Assembly (NCBI GenBank): GCA_963749035.1
Contig: CAVVKW010000004.1
Location: forward strand, 1,426,001 to 1,490,000
DNA length: 64,000 bases
Direction: 5' to 3'
Origin: CAVVKW01 sp963749035
GTDB lineage: Bacteria; Verrucomicrobiota; Verrucomicrobiia; Chthoniobacterales; JAATET01
Positions 50,584 to 58,768 of the stretch are shown here, piece after piece. The notes under the pieces were generated by a model. It did not search any database, was not told where the DNA came from, and worked only from the letters and a program-made list of their open reading frames with translations. Numbering within the stretch: position 1 is the stretch's first letter; every line of letters starts with the position of its first letter. A program made the position numbers and the translations under genes.

Positions 50584-50651
50584 TCCCCGCGCTTCCGCCA
50601 AAGACTCGGTTTGCATCACCCCGCGACCCCGACGAAGATCGCCCCGGAGCG

Positions 50652-51590
50652 ATGACCAAATCCACCTGCTGCACCCCAACCCGTCCGACTCCGTCTGAGT
50701 CAGTTACCGGTCCGGCAGCCTCAATCCGAAATCCGCAATCCGAAATCCGCGATCTCCAGGCCATGGTCCCCCTCCCCGGTGGCACCTTCCTCATGGGCGC
50801 GGAAGGCCCCGAGACCTGGCCCAAAGACCGCGAGGGTCCCGTCCGTTCCGTCACCGTCCCTCCCTTTCTCATCGACGAAACCGCCGTCACCAACCGAGCT
50901 TTCGCCGCCTTCGTCGACACCACCGGCTTCGTCACCGAAACCGAGCGCTTCGGTTGGTCGTTCGTCCACCACAGCCAGCTTCCGAAGTCCCAGCGGAAAA
51001 AACTAACCGACCGCCGAGTCGCCGGACTCGAATGGTGGTATGGCGTCCCCGGCGCAACTTGGAGAACGCCCCTCGGCGGCCACGACAACGTGGAAAAGCT
51101 TCACCGCCTCGACCACCCCGTCGTCCACGTCACCTGGAACGACGCCACCGCCTACGCCGCGTGGTGCGGCAAACGACTCCCGACCGAGGCCGAGTGGGAA
51201 TTCGCCGCCCGCGGCGGACTCGAGCAAAACACCTACCCCTGGGGCAACGAACTCCACCCCCACGGCAAACACCGCTGCAACATTTGGCAGGGCTTGTTTC
51301 CGAAGACCGACACCGGCGACGACGGCTACCGCGGCACCGCTCCCGCCCGCTCCTTCAAGCCGAACGGCCACGGACTCTACAACTGCGCCGGCAACACGTG
51401 GGAGTGGACCGCCGACCATTTCCACACACCCCCGCACGAAAATCGCCGTGCCATGCGAGGCGGCAGTTACCTCTGCCACGTCAGCTACTGCAACCGCTAC
51501 CGCTGCGCCGCCCGCACCTCCAACACTCCCGACAGCTCCGCCGGCCACCTCGGATTCCGCTGCGCCGCCGACGCTCGCCCTTGGAAATGA
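50652..51590 (+). CDS. Formylglycine-generating enzyme (sulfatase-modifying factor)
   Basis: 312 aa. Oxidises a Cys in sulfatase CxPxR motifs to formylglycine. It opens with the CCTPTR element seen in many FGEs, then a linker, then MVPLPGGTFLMGAEG, FLIDETAVTNRAFAAFV, HPVVHVTWNDATAYAAWCGKRLPTEAEWEFAARGG, GNTWEWTADHF, and the active-site segment RGGSYLCHVSYCNRYRCAARTSNTPDSS. Both catalytic copper-binding cysteines (SYLC and SYC) are present, so it is a genuine FGE rather than a related SUMF-like protein. The linker (SIRNPQSEIRDLQ) is a heptamer array. No sulfatase is in the window. Confidence 0.92.
   Translation: MTKSTCCTPTRPTPSESVTGPAASIRNPQSEIRDLQAMVPLPGGTFLMGAEGPETWPKDREGPVRSVTVPPFLIDETAVTNRAFAAFVDTTGFVTETERFGWSFVHHSQLPKSQRKKLTDRRVAGLEWWYGVPGATWRTPLGGHDNVEKLHRLDHPVVHVTWNDATAYAAWCGKRLPTEAEWEFAARGGLEQNTYPWGNELHPHGKHRCNIWQGLFPKTDTGDDGYRGTAPARSFKPNGHGLYNCAGNTWEWTADHFHTPPHENRRAMRGGSYLCHVSYCNRYRCAARTSNTPDSSAGHLGFRCAADARPWK
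50723..50757. repeat. AATCCRA-type heptamer array in the FGE linker (5 x 7 bp)
   Basis: AATCCGA, AATCCGC, AATCCGA, AATCCGC, GATCTCC. In frame between the CCTPTR motif and the FGE core. Confidence 0.85.
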
Positions 51591-51599
51591 ATTTAATCC

Positions 51600-51662
51600 C
51601 TCCGCGTCTCTCCGCCTCGGCGTGAGATCGAAACCTCTTCACGAATCCGCGACTCCGCGTGA
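51600..51662. repeat. Octamer repeat module after the FGE gene
   Basis: CTCCGCGT, CTCTCCGC, CTCGGCGT, GAGATC spacer, then a second block around GACTCCGCGTGATT. Degenerate member of the octamer group. Confidence 0.6.
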
Positions 51663-51669
51663 TTCCCCC

Positions 51670-52917
51670 TCAGTCTCGCAACCAGCCCAGGAAGGCCCGC
51701 CGCGGCTTCGCCTTACGAAACGCCCCCCATCCCTCAAGCGCATTCCGCAACTCCGCGGCCGTCCGTTCCAACGCAAACATCTCCCCGCACCGCCGCCGAC
51801 CCGCCTCCCCCATCGTCCGCGCGTGATCTGAATCCGCCAGCAATTGCGCGATCCGCTCAGCGAGTTCGCCCGGACTCCGCTGATCGACCAGCCAACCGGT
51901 CTCTCCGTCGACGATCATCTCCGGCACCCCGGCCACGCGCGTCGAGACGACCGGCAACCCCGCCGCCATCGCTTCCATGATCACGGTCGGCAAATTGTCC
52001 TTCCCCCCACCCGGCAAATCGACGCACGGCAACGCAAACACCGACGCCCGCGCCAACCGCTCGCCGATCTCACCAATCCCCATCGCCCCCGCAAAGTCCA
52101 CCCGATCCGCAATCCCCAACTCACCGACCCTTGCCCGCAGTCCGTCCATCAGCGGCCCGTCGCCAATGAGCTCGCAACGAAAGTCCACCCCGGCAATCAA
52201 GCCGCACGCCTCGACCAGATCGCCGAACCCCTTCTTCGCGATGCACCGCCCAACCGTGACCACCACCGGCGGGTCAGCCCGCACCCCCAACTCCGCGTAA
52301 TCCGCCATCGCCACCCCGTTATAGACCCGCCGGACTTTGCCCGCTGCCACCGGATACCTTTCCCGCAGCGCCGCCACGCTGAAGTCGCTGACCGACACCA
52401 CCCCCGCCGCCTCCGCGATCAACATCCCCAGCCGCTCCTCCGGCTCGTCACAAAAAATGTCGTTGGCGTGCGCCGTCAGCGAATATTGAATCCCGCCGAT
52501 CCGCCGCAGCCAAAAAGCCGTCCGCGCCGCGATTCCCACGAAGTGCACGTGCACGTGCCCAACGCCTCGCTCGCGCAGTCGCGGCAAAAGCCAAAGCGCC
52601 TCGTAAATCCGCCGCTTCTCCGTCTCATCTCCCCAGATCGCAACCAGATCCTTCAACCAACGCCGCGCCGCCCGCCGAAACCGTCCATCCTCCAGCTCCA
52701 AACTAAAGTCCCTCGGCAGATACACCACGTCCTCAATCGTCGGTAAACGCTCCGCCCCCTCGCCCGCGCGGATCGAGAACACCGGCACTTCGCCGACCAA
52801 CTCCCGCATCGCCCCGACCTCTCGGAAACAGAACGTTTGCGTGTAAGAAGGAAACCGCTCGAACAAATAGGCTAATCCACCCACCGCATTAGCGCGTGAT
52901 CCGCACGTAAAGATCAT
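51670..52917 (-). CDS. Glycosyltransferase family 4 protein
   Basis: About 415 aa. GGLAYLFERFPSYTQTFCFREVGAMREL is the usual GT4 N-terminus, so a GTG at 52884 may be the real start rather than the ATG at 52917. Donor domain: VVTVGRCIAKKGFGDLVEACG, CELIGDGPLMDGLRARVGELG, VDFAGAMGIGEIGERLARASVFALPCVD, and LPTVIMEAMAAGLPVVSTRVAGVPEMIVDGETGWLV. Likely acts in exopolysaccharide or lipopolysaccharide synthesis. No polymerase or flippase is nearby. Confidence 0.9.
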   Translation of the reverse strand: MIFTCGSRANAVGGLAYLFERFPSYTQTFCFREVGAMRELVGEVPVFSIRAGEGAERLPTIEDVVYLPRDFSLELEDGRFRRAARRWLKDLVAIWGDETEKRRIYEALWLLPRLRERGVGHVHVHFVGIAARTAFWLRRIGGIQYSLTAHANDIFCDEPEERLGMLIAEAAGVVSVSDFSVAALRERYPVAAGKVRRVYNGVAMADYAELGVRADPPVVVTVGRCIAKKGFGDLVEACGLIAGVDFRCELIGDGPLMDGLRARVGELGIADRVDFAGAMGIGEIGERLARASVFALPCVDLPGGGKDNLPTVIMEAMAAGLPVVSTRVAGVPEMIVDGETGWLVDQRSPGELAERIAQLLADSDHARTMGEAGRRRCGEMFALERTAAELRNALEGWGAFRKAKPRRAFLGWLRD

Positions 52918-53041
52918 TTGAACGGATCACGCGGAGCGCCAGCGTCCGCCACTCGCTCACCGGGACCGATTTCATGTCGGAAAAGTATCATCGGCTCCCA
53001 GCCGATCACCAATCAAAAGCGCGCAGCGCTCACTCCCCACC

Positions 53042-53062
53042 AATCCGAAATCCGAAATCGCA
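53042..53062. repeat. Short AATCCGA heptamer array after clpX (3 units)
   Basis: AATCCGA, AATCCGA, AATCGCA, ending directly at the clpX stop codon (53063). Confidence 0.7.
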
Positions 53063-54316
53063 TCAAGCCGCTTTCTTCTCGACCTTGCGTCGGATCATCG
53101 GCGACTTCCGTCCCTCGACGACCGCACGGTTGATCGTGATCTCGGAAACGTCGTCGCGGCTCGGCACCTCATACATCACGTCCAGCATCAAGCGCTCCAT
53201 CATCGCCCTCAGCGCCCTCGCTCCCGTTCCCTTCGCCACCGCCTGCGACGCCATCGCGCGGAGCGCGTCCTTCGTCACGTTCAGCGACGTCCCGTCCATC
53301 GCCATCAGCTTCCTGTATTGTTTGATGATCGCGTTCCGAGGTTCGGTTAAAATCCGCACGAGCTCCTCCTCCGTCAGCGGATCAAGCACCGCGTCGACCG
53401 GCAACCGGCCGATAAATTCCGGAATCAACCCGAACGACAGCATGTCTTGCGGCTCCCGCGCGTGCATCGCCGCGATCGACTCGTCGACCCCGCCGCGCAC
53501 GTGAAATCCCATCGAAGTCGCCCCCATCCGACGCTGCACGATTTTGTCCAATCCCACGAACGCCCCGCCGCAGATGAACAAGATGTTCTGCGTGTCGATC
53601 TGGATGTATTCCTGATTCGGATGCTTCCGCCCACCCTGCGGCGGCACGTTGCACACGGTTCCCTCCAGGATTTTTAAAAGCGCCTGCTGCACCCCCTCGC
53701 CCGACACGTCCCGGGTGATGCTGACGTTCTCCGTCTTCCGCCCGATCTTGTCGATCTCGTCGATGTAAATGATCCCAGCCTCCGCGCGCTTCACGTCGAA
53801 GTCCGCCGCCTGCAGCAGCCGCAAAATAATGTTTTCCACGTCCTCACCGACGTATCCCGCCTCCGTGATCGACGTCGCGTCCGCGATGGCAAACGGCACG
53901 TCGAGCACCTTCGCGAGCGTCCGTGCCAACAACGTCTTTCCCGACCCGGTCGGCCCGATGAGCAGAATGTTACTCTTCTCGATCTCGACTTCCGCCAATG
54001 CGTCGACCTTCAGCGACGCGCTGTCCTGCGTGATGCGCTTGTAATGATTGTGCACCGCCACCGAGAGCACCTTCTTCGCGTTGTCCTGACCGATGACGTG
54101 GGCATCGAGCTCCCGCCGAATGTCCGCCGGTTTCGGCACCCGCACGTTCGGCGGGTTCTTGCGGGAGTCCTCGCCCAACTCCTTGTCGAGAATCCCCTTG
54201 CAGACCGTGATGCAGCTGTCGCAGATGTAAACACCCGGCCCCGCGATCAACTTCCGCACCTCCGCGTGGCTCTTTCCGCAGAAAGAGCACATCGTCAGAT
54301 TCGAAGGGCGCGCCAT
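53063..54316 (-). CDS. clpX: ATP-dependent Clp protease ATP-binding subunit ClpX
   Basis: AAA+ unfoldase that feeds ClpP. 417 aa. N-terminal zinc finger (MCSFCGKSHAEVRKL, YICDSCITVC), Walker A ILLIGPTGSGKTLLARTLA, Walker B IIYIDEIDKIGRK, pore loop GYVGEDVENI, sensor ISRDVSGEG-like region (SITRDVSGEGVQQALLKI), RKHPNQEYIQIDT, and EFIGRLPV. Follows clpP and tig in the common tig-clpP-clpX order, 9 bases after the clpP stop. Confidence 0.98.
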   Translation of the reverse strand: MARPSNLTMCSFCGKSHAEVRKLIAGPGVYICDSCITVCKGILDKELGEDSRKNPPNVRVPKPADIRRELDAHVIGQDNAKKVLSVAVHNHYKRITQDSASLKVDALAEVEIEKSNILLIGPTGSGKTLLARTLAKVLDVPFAIADATSITEAGYVGEDVENIILRLLQAADFDVKRAEAGIIYIDEIDKIGRKTENVSITRDVSGEGVQQALLKILEGTVCNVPPQGGRKHPNQEYIQIDTQNILFICGGAFVGLDKIVQRRMGATSMGFHVRGGVDESIAAMHAREPQDMLSFGLIPEFIGRLPVDAVLDPLTEEELVRILTEPRNAIIKQYRKLMAMDGTSLNVTKDALRAMASQAVAKGTGARALRAMMERLMLDVMYEVPSRDDVSEITINRAVVEGRKSPMIRRKVEKKAA

Positions 54317-54325
54317 GAGGGGACC

Positions 54326-54946
54326 CTACTCGCTCGGCTGATGGTCGCCCAGCGGATGCTTCAGCTCCTTGCGCGACTCGACGACCTCGTCGACCAGCCC
54401 GTAGTCCTTCGCCTCCTGAGCCGTCATGTAGTAATCACGGTCCGCGTCGCGCTCGACCTGCTCGATCGGCTTGCCGGTGTGATTCGCGAGAATCCCGTTC
54501 AGCCGCCGCTTGAGTTTATACATGAACTCGACCTGCCGCTCGACGTCACTGGCCTGACCCTGCGCCCCGCCGGACACCTGGTGAATCATGATGTCACTGT
54601 TCGGCAGCGCGTAACGCTTGCCCTTCGTTCCGCAAGCCAGCAACACCGCGCCCATGCTCGCCGCGATCCCCATGCAATACGTCGTCACGTCGCACGTCAC
54701 GAATTGCATCGTGTCGTAAATCGCCAACCCGGCAGTCACCGATCCGCCGGGCGAATTGATGTAGATACTGATGTCCTTCTTCGGGTCCTCCATCTGGAGA
54801 AACAGCATCTGCGCGATGACGATGTTCGCCACGTTGTCATCGATCCCGGTGCCGATGAAAATGATGCGATCCTTCAGGAGTCGCGAATAAATGTCGTAAG
54901 CGCGTTCGCCACGCCCAGTCTGCTCGATAACGGTTGGGATCAACAT
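54326..54946 (-). CDS. clpP: ATP-dependent Clp protease proteolytic subunit ClpP
   Basis: 206 aa serine protease chamber subunit. LIPTVIEQTGRGERAYDIYSRLLKDRIIFIG at the N-terminus; catalytic Ser in YCMGIAASMGAVLLACGTKGKR, His in NSDIMIHQVSGGAQGQASD, Asp in ERDADRDYYMTAQEAKDYGLVDEV. Complete triad. An octamer array separates it from tig. Confidence 0.98.
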   Translation of the reverse strand: MLIPTVIEQTGRGERAYDIYSRLLKDRIIFIGTGIDDNVANIVIAQMLFLQMEDPKKDISIYINSPGGSVTAGLAIYDTMQFVTCDVTTYCMGIAASMGAVLLACGTKGKRYALPNSDIMIHQVSGGAQGQASDVERQVEFMYKLKRRLNGILANHTGKPIEQVERDADRDYYMTAQEAKDYGLVDEVVESRKELKHPLGDHQPSE

Positions 54947-54960
54947 AAATACTTAAAAAC

Positions 54961-55008
54961 GAAAACTCAGGAACTTCAAAACTTAGGAACTCAAAAACTT
55001 CAGAACCC
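54961..55008. repeat. Octamer array between tig and clpP (6 x 8 bp)
   Basis: AAAACTCA, GGAACTTC, AAAACTTA, GGAACTCA, AAAACTTC, AGAACCCC. The unit sequence (RRAACTYM) is unlike the CTTCGCGC octamers but the 8-bp period is exact. Confidence 0.75.
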
Positions 55009-55009
55009 C

Positions 55010-56323
55010 TCAAGCTGCGGGCTCGCGCACCGTAGCACTCGACACCACGAAATCAAGGGACTTGGACACCAGAATCTGCTCGCGAATCGTGCCGAGCGCG
55101 TTCCGCTTCTGGAGGTCCTTCACCATCTTGTTCGGAGGAATCTGATAACGCTGCGCCATCTGCGTCACGTGAAACGCCAGCTCCTGCTGCGTCACCTCGA
55201 TCTTCTCCTTCTCCGCGATCCGCATCAGCACGAAGCGCGAGCGCACGCGCTCCTGCGCGCTCTGCTCGGCCGCTCCCTGAATCTGATCCTCGTGAGCCTG
55301 CAATTCCTCGTCGCTCACGCCGCGCCCCTGATTCTCCTCGACGATCTCGCGCATGATCCCCGACATCTCGTCGTGCACCATGTCCTGCGGCAAATCGAAA
55401 CGTACCCCTTCGAGCACCTTCTTCATCACGCCCGAGCGTTTGCCATTCTCGTATTCCTGCTCCGCGTATCGCTCGAGAGTCGACTGAATCTGCTCGCGCA
55501 GTTCCGCCATCGTCTTGCCGGGCTCGATCCGCGAAGCCAGGGCGTCGTCGAACTCCGGCATCTTCCGCTCGCGAACCTCGTGCAGCGTCGCCACGTAGTT
55601 GATCGTCGTCCCCCGCAGCGGCTCGAACGGAAACTCCTCCGGCAGCGCGACGTCGAACTTCCGCTCTTCGTCAACGTTCATCCCGACGAGTGCTTCGCAG
55701 AATCCCGGAGCCAGCGTCCCCTCGGCCATGCGCACCCACCAGTTCGGCTTCCCCGCCAAGAGCGGAGGACAACCCTCGACCGCGTCGGCCAATGGCTTCT
55801 CGTCCAGCGTCCCGGCGTAACTCAGCACCGCGAAGTCATCCATCGCCAAAGCCCGACCTTCGACCGTCTCAAATTCCGAGTGCTGCTCGGCCAGCGTGTT
55901 CAGCGCGTCTTCAACCTCCTTCTCGCCGACCGGCACCTTCTTCAACTCGAGCTCCAGGCCGCTGTAGGGCGGCAGGTCGAATTCGGGGGCCGTCACCAAA
56001 GTCGCCGAATAGCTCATCGTCCGATCCGCGCCGATCTCGACGTTGTCCACCTTCGTCACCGAGATCACCCGAAGCTTCTTCTGCTCGATCGCCTCGTTCA
56101 TCGACGTGCGCAGGAGCCGATTTTGCACCTCCTCTTTAATGTCGTCCTCGAACCGCTTCTCGATGATGGCCGCCGGTGCCTTGCCCGGACGAAATCCCGG
56201 GATCCGGGCCTGTTTCTGAAAAGCTTTAGCCGTCGTCTTCCACTCCTTCTCGACGCGGTCGGGCGGAAGTTCGACGCGGAGGGTGGCGAGACAATTGGGC
56301 TTGGATTCGACGAAAACGTTCAT
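55010..56323 (-). CDS. tig: Trigger factor
   Basis: Ribosome-associated chaperone and peptidyl-prolyl isomerase. 437 aa from the ATG at 56323 (MNVFVESKPNCLATLRVELPPDRVEKEW). N-terminal ribosome-binding motif region AFQKQARIPGFRPGKAPAAIIEKRF (the GFRxGKxP signature), FKBP-like PPIase domain (MDDFAVLSYAGTLDEKPL, FCEALVGMNVDEERKFDVALPEEF), and a long helical C-terminal domain. Likely operon with clpP and clpX. Confidence 0.95.
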   Translation of the reverse strand: MNVFVESKPNCLATLRVELPPDRVEKEWKTTAKAFQKQARIPGFRPGKAPAAIIEKRFEDDIKEEVQNRLLRTSMNEAIEQKKLRVISVTKVDNVEIGADRTMSYSATLVTAPEFDLPPYSGLELELKKVPVGEKEVEDALNTLAEQHSEFETVEGRALAMDDFAVLSYAGTLDEKPLADAVEGCPPLLAGKPNWWVRMAEGTLAPGFCEALVGMNVDEERKFDVALPEEFPFEPLRGTTINYVATLHEVRERKMPEFDDALASRIEPGKTMAELREQIQSTLERYAEQEYENGKRSGVMKKVLEGVRFDLPQDMVHDEMSGIMREIVEENQGRGVSDEELQAHEDQIQGAAEQSAQERVRSRFVLMRIAEKEKIEVTQQELAFHVTQMAQRYQIPPNKMVKDLQKRNALGTIREQILVSKSLDFVVSSATVREPAA

Positions 56324-56470
56324 TTTTGGAAACCGCCCACTCAATCACACGGCGAAATGAACGCAAGCCTGCGAGCCGCACATCCGTTCATCCGCGATCA
56401 AACAGACAAACGCAGACTCCAGCTCAAGGATTCAGAAGCTCAGCTTCCGTTTATAAATCTGCGCCCCGCC

Positions 56471-56489
56471 GCTCAATCTGCGGACAAAA
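56471..56489. repeat. Second copy of the 19-bp 3'-UTR sequence
   Basis: Identical to 553-571. It lies one base beyond the stop codon of the dicarboxylate symporter gene. Confidence 0.6.
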
Positions 56490-56490
56490 C

Positions 56491-57774
56491 TCAGTCATTC
56501 CCGCCCCGCCGCATCTCGAACCCACCGATCACCGCCGCTCCACACGAGTCGCTGAACACGTTCACCGCCGTCCGACACATGTCGAGCACCCGGTCGACCG
56601 CCAGGATCAAGCCGATCGCCTCCATCGGTAACCCGATCGCTCCGAGAATGATCACGATTGCCACCAGACTCGCCGCCGGCACGCCAGCCACGCCGATCGA
56701 CGTCGCCAGCGCCAGGAACACCACCAAAAACTGCGTCCCAAACGTCATCTCGATCCCGTAGATCTGCGCGATAAACATCGCCGCCACGCACTCGTAAAGC
56801 GCCGTCCCGTCCATGTTGATCGTGGCCCCCAGCGGCACAACGAAGCTATTCACCTTCCGCGGATTGTAGTCGTTGTTCCCGAGACAGTCCAAACTCACCG
56901 GCACCGTCGAACTCGAACTCGCCGTCGAGAACGCCGTCAGCAGCGCCGGCATCATCTGCCGGAAATGCAGCAGCGGACTCCGCCCCAGCAGCTTCAGCAA
57001 GATCGGCAGCGTCACAAAAAGGTGAATCGCCAGCGCCCCGGCCACCGTGAAGAAAAACGTGATCACCGGTCCCAGCGCGTCAAACCCCGTCTCCGCCACC
57101 GTCGCCGCCACCAGCCCAAACACGCCGATCGGCGCAAAGAGAATGACCCAGTCCGTCATCAACAACATCACCGCATACGCACTCTCCCACCACCCCAGAA
57201 ATCCCGCCCGGGGTCCGGCGTCCAACTTCGTGATGAAAAACCCAAACAGCACCGCGAAGAAGATGATCGCCAGCATGTCGGCATTGTTCCCAGCCGCATC
57301 GATGATGTTCTTCGGGATCATTCGCTCAAACACCTCCGCCAGCACGGCTCCCGAAGTCGTGTCCGCCGCGACCTTCGACGCCACTTCCTCCCGCGACTCC
57401 CCGAGCGATGCAATCATCCGCTCCGAAACGTCCGGCGCCACCCGCCCCGGCCCCACCAGATTGACCACCAGCAAACCGGTGCAAACCGCCAGCGCCGTCG
57501 TCATGACGTAATACCCCGCCGTCCGCAACCCCAGCCGCCCAAACGCGTTCTCTTCCCCCAACCGTGCGATCGCCGAAATGATCGACGTCGCGATCAACGG
57601 CACCACCAACATCTGCAGCAACTTCAAAAATAGTCGCCCGACGTAGGCGCAGATCGCCGTGACGTTGACTCCGGCGACCACACCATCCTCCGGCAGACTG
57701 ATCCCGACGACAAACGCCAACCCCATCGCGATGAGAATCTGCCAATGCAGCTTTAGACCAAACATCCACCTCAT
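56491..57774 (-). CDS. Dicarboxylate/amino acid:cation symporter (DAACS)
   Basis: 427 aa, about eight membrane helices plus two re-entrant hairpins. Family motifs: LFLKLLQMLVVPLIATSIISAIA, LLTAFSTASSSSTVPVSLDC (serine-rich HP1 loop), VVPLGATINMDGTALYECV (the NMDGT motif of helix 7), and GVAGVPAASLVAIVIILGAIGLP (HP2). Close to GltP/DctA-type sodium- or proton-coupled glutamate/aspartate/C4-dicarboxylate transporters. Exact substrate not decidable. Confidence 0.93.
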   Translation of the reverse strand: MRWMFGLKLHWQILIAMGLAFVVGISLPEDGVVAGVNVTAICAYVGRLFLKLLQMLVVPLIATSIISAIARLGEENAFGRLGLRTAGYYVMTTALAVCTGLLVVNLVGPGRVAPDVSERMIASLGESREEVASKVAADTTSGAVLAEVFERMIPKNIIDAAGNNADMLAIIFFAVLFGFFITKLDAGPRAGFLGWWESAYAVMLLMTDWVILFAPIGVFGLVAATVAETGFDALGPVITFFFTVAGALAIHLFVTLPILLKLLGRSPLLHFRQMMPALLTAFSTASSSSTVPVSLDCLGNNDYNPRKVNSFVVPLGATINMDGTALYECVAAMFIAQIYGIEMTFGTQFLVVFLALATSIGVAGVPAASLVAIVIILGAIGLPMEAIGLILAVDRVLDMCRTAVNVFSDSCGAAVIGGFEMRRGGND

Positions 57775-57835
57775 TCGCCCACCATGCCGATTTCCCCGGC
57801 AGACAAAAAGCCCGGACTTCTCCCTCCCGCCGCAC

Positions 57836-57864
57836 TTGCACCGGCGCGCCAGCGTGCCTAGGCT
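57836..57864 (+). promoter_or_regulatory. Possible promoter for the M23 peptidase gene
   Basis: TTGCAC (57836-57841), 17-base spacer, TAGGCT (57859-57864), 8 bases before the ATG at 57873. Each hexamer matches consensus at three positions; spacing is ideal. Weak evidence. Confidence 0.35.
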
Positions 57865-57872
57865 GATCCCCT

Positions 57873-58643
57873 ATGCGAAAGTCCTGGTTCTGGCTCGTCC
57901 TCACCGCCTTCCTCGCGGTGCTGATCGCTGCGCCGGACCCGGAGACGGCGCGCACGCGTCTTGCCGACGGCTTTGATTTCCCCGTCGGCAAGCCCGACGC
58001 CGAAGACTATTACAAGGCCCGCGGCTTCCGACCCAATGGTCACTTGGGCGAAGATTGGAACGGCATCGGCGGCGGCAATACCGATCTCGGCGACCCCGTT
58101 TACGCGATCGGCCACGGCATGGTCACCCTCGCTCGCGACATGCGATCCGGTTGGGGGAAGTCCGTCATCATCCGGCACATCTACCTCGACGGAAAGGACC
58201 TCAAAACCGTCGACTCGATGTACACCCACCTCGATTCGTTCGACGTCAAAGTCGGTCAGCAGGTCACCCGAGGCGAACACATCGGCACCATCGGGTCGAA
58301 CCGCGGAATGTATACCGCGCACCTTCACTTCGAAATTCGGAAGAACCTCAACATCGGGATGAATCGCTCGCAATATTCCCGCGGATTCGAAAACTACTAC
58401 GATCCCACCTCCTTCATCACCTCGCGGCGGGAAACCCCCGGCGGCAAACGCAGCGCGCTGATCGCCGTCAATACCTACGACGGGAAGAGCGCTGTCGGTT
58501 ACAACTCCGGGTCGTCGAAACCCGAAGAGGTCAGCACGGCCCGCAACGACTCCACCCCCACGCCGTCGACGACCGTTCGTCCCAGCGGCAAGCGGAAATC
58601 GACCTTCCGCGTGGACCGCTTCGAGGACATCGACTCGCTTTAG
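57873..58643 (+). CDS. Exported M23-family metallopeptidase
   Basis: 256 aa. N-terminal signal/anchor (KSWFWLVLTAFLAVLIAA). The LytM/M23 core has GHLGEDWNGIGGGNTDLGDPVYAIGHG with the first zinc His and Asp, SVIIRHIYL and YTAHLHFEIRKN with the HxH. The region between contains a Thr-His-Leu (MYTHLDSF). Complete zinc site, so probably an active peptidoglycan endopeptidase. The C-terminal 60 residues are Ser/Thr-rich and basic. Followed by the protease-pseudoprotease pair on the same strand. Confidence 0.9.
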   Translation: MRKSWFWLVLTAFLAVLIAAPDPETARTRLADGFDFPVGKPDAEDYYKARGFRPNGHLGEDWNGIGGGNTDLGDPVYAIGHGMVTLARDMRSGWGKSVIIRHIYLDGKDLKTVDSMYTHLDSFDVKVGQQVTRGEHIGTIGSNRGMYTAHLHFEIRKNLNIGMNRSQYSRGFENYYDPTSFITSRRETPGGKRSALIAVNTYDGKSAVGYNSGSSKPEEVSTARNDSTPTPSTTVRPSGKRKSTFRVDRFEDIDSL

Positions 58644-58768
58644 CGATATCGACCTGCAGCGACCACCCGACATTTTACGTCGTCCCTTGAATCTCCGCCG
58701 CACCCGGCTATTGGTTGCTACCACGAGCCGCGTCGGCCACTGCCGCGTCCGCTCCGAATCCGTTTTTC

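Noticed and set aside
54044..56761. 905-aa open frame on the plus strand across clpX start, clpP and tig
   Set aside because: Antisense to three conserved genes, Arg/His/Leu-rich product, no recognisable domain.
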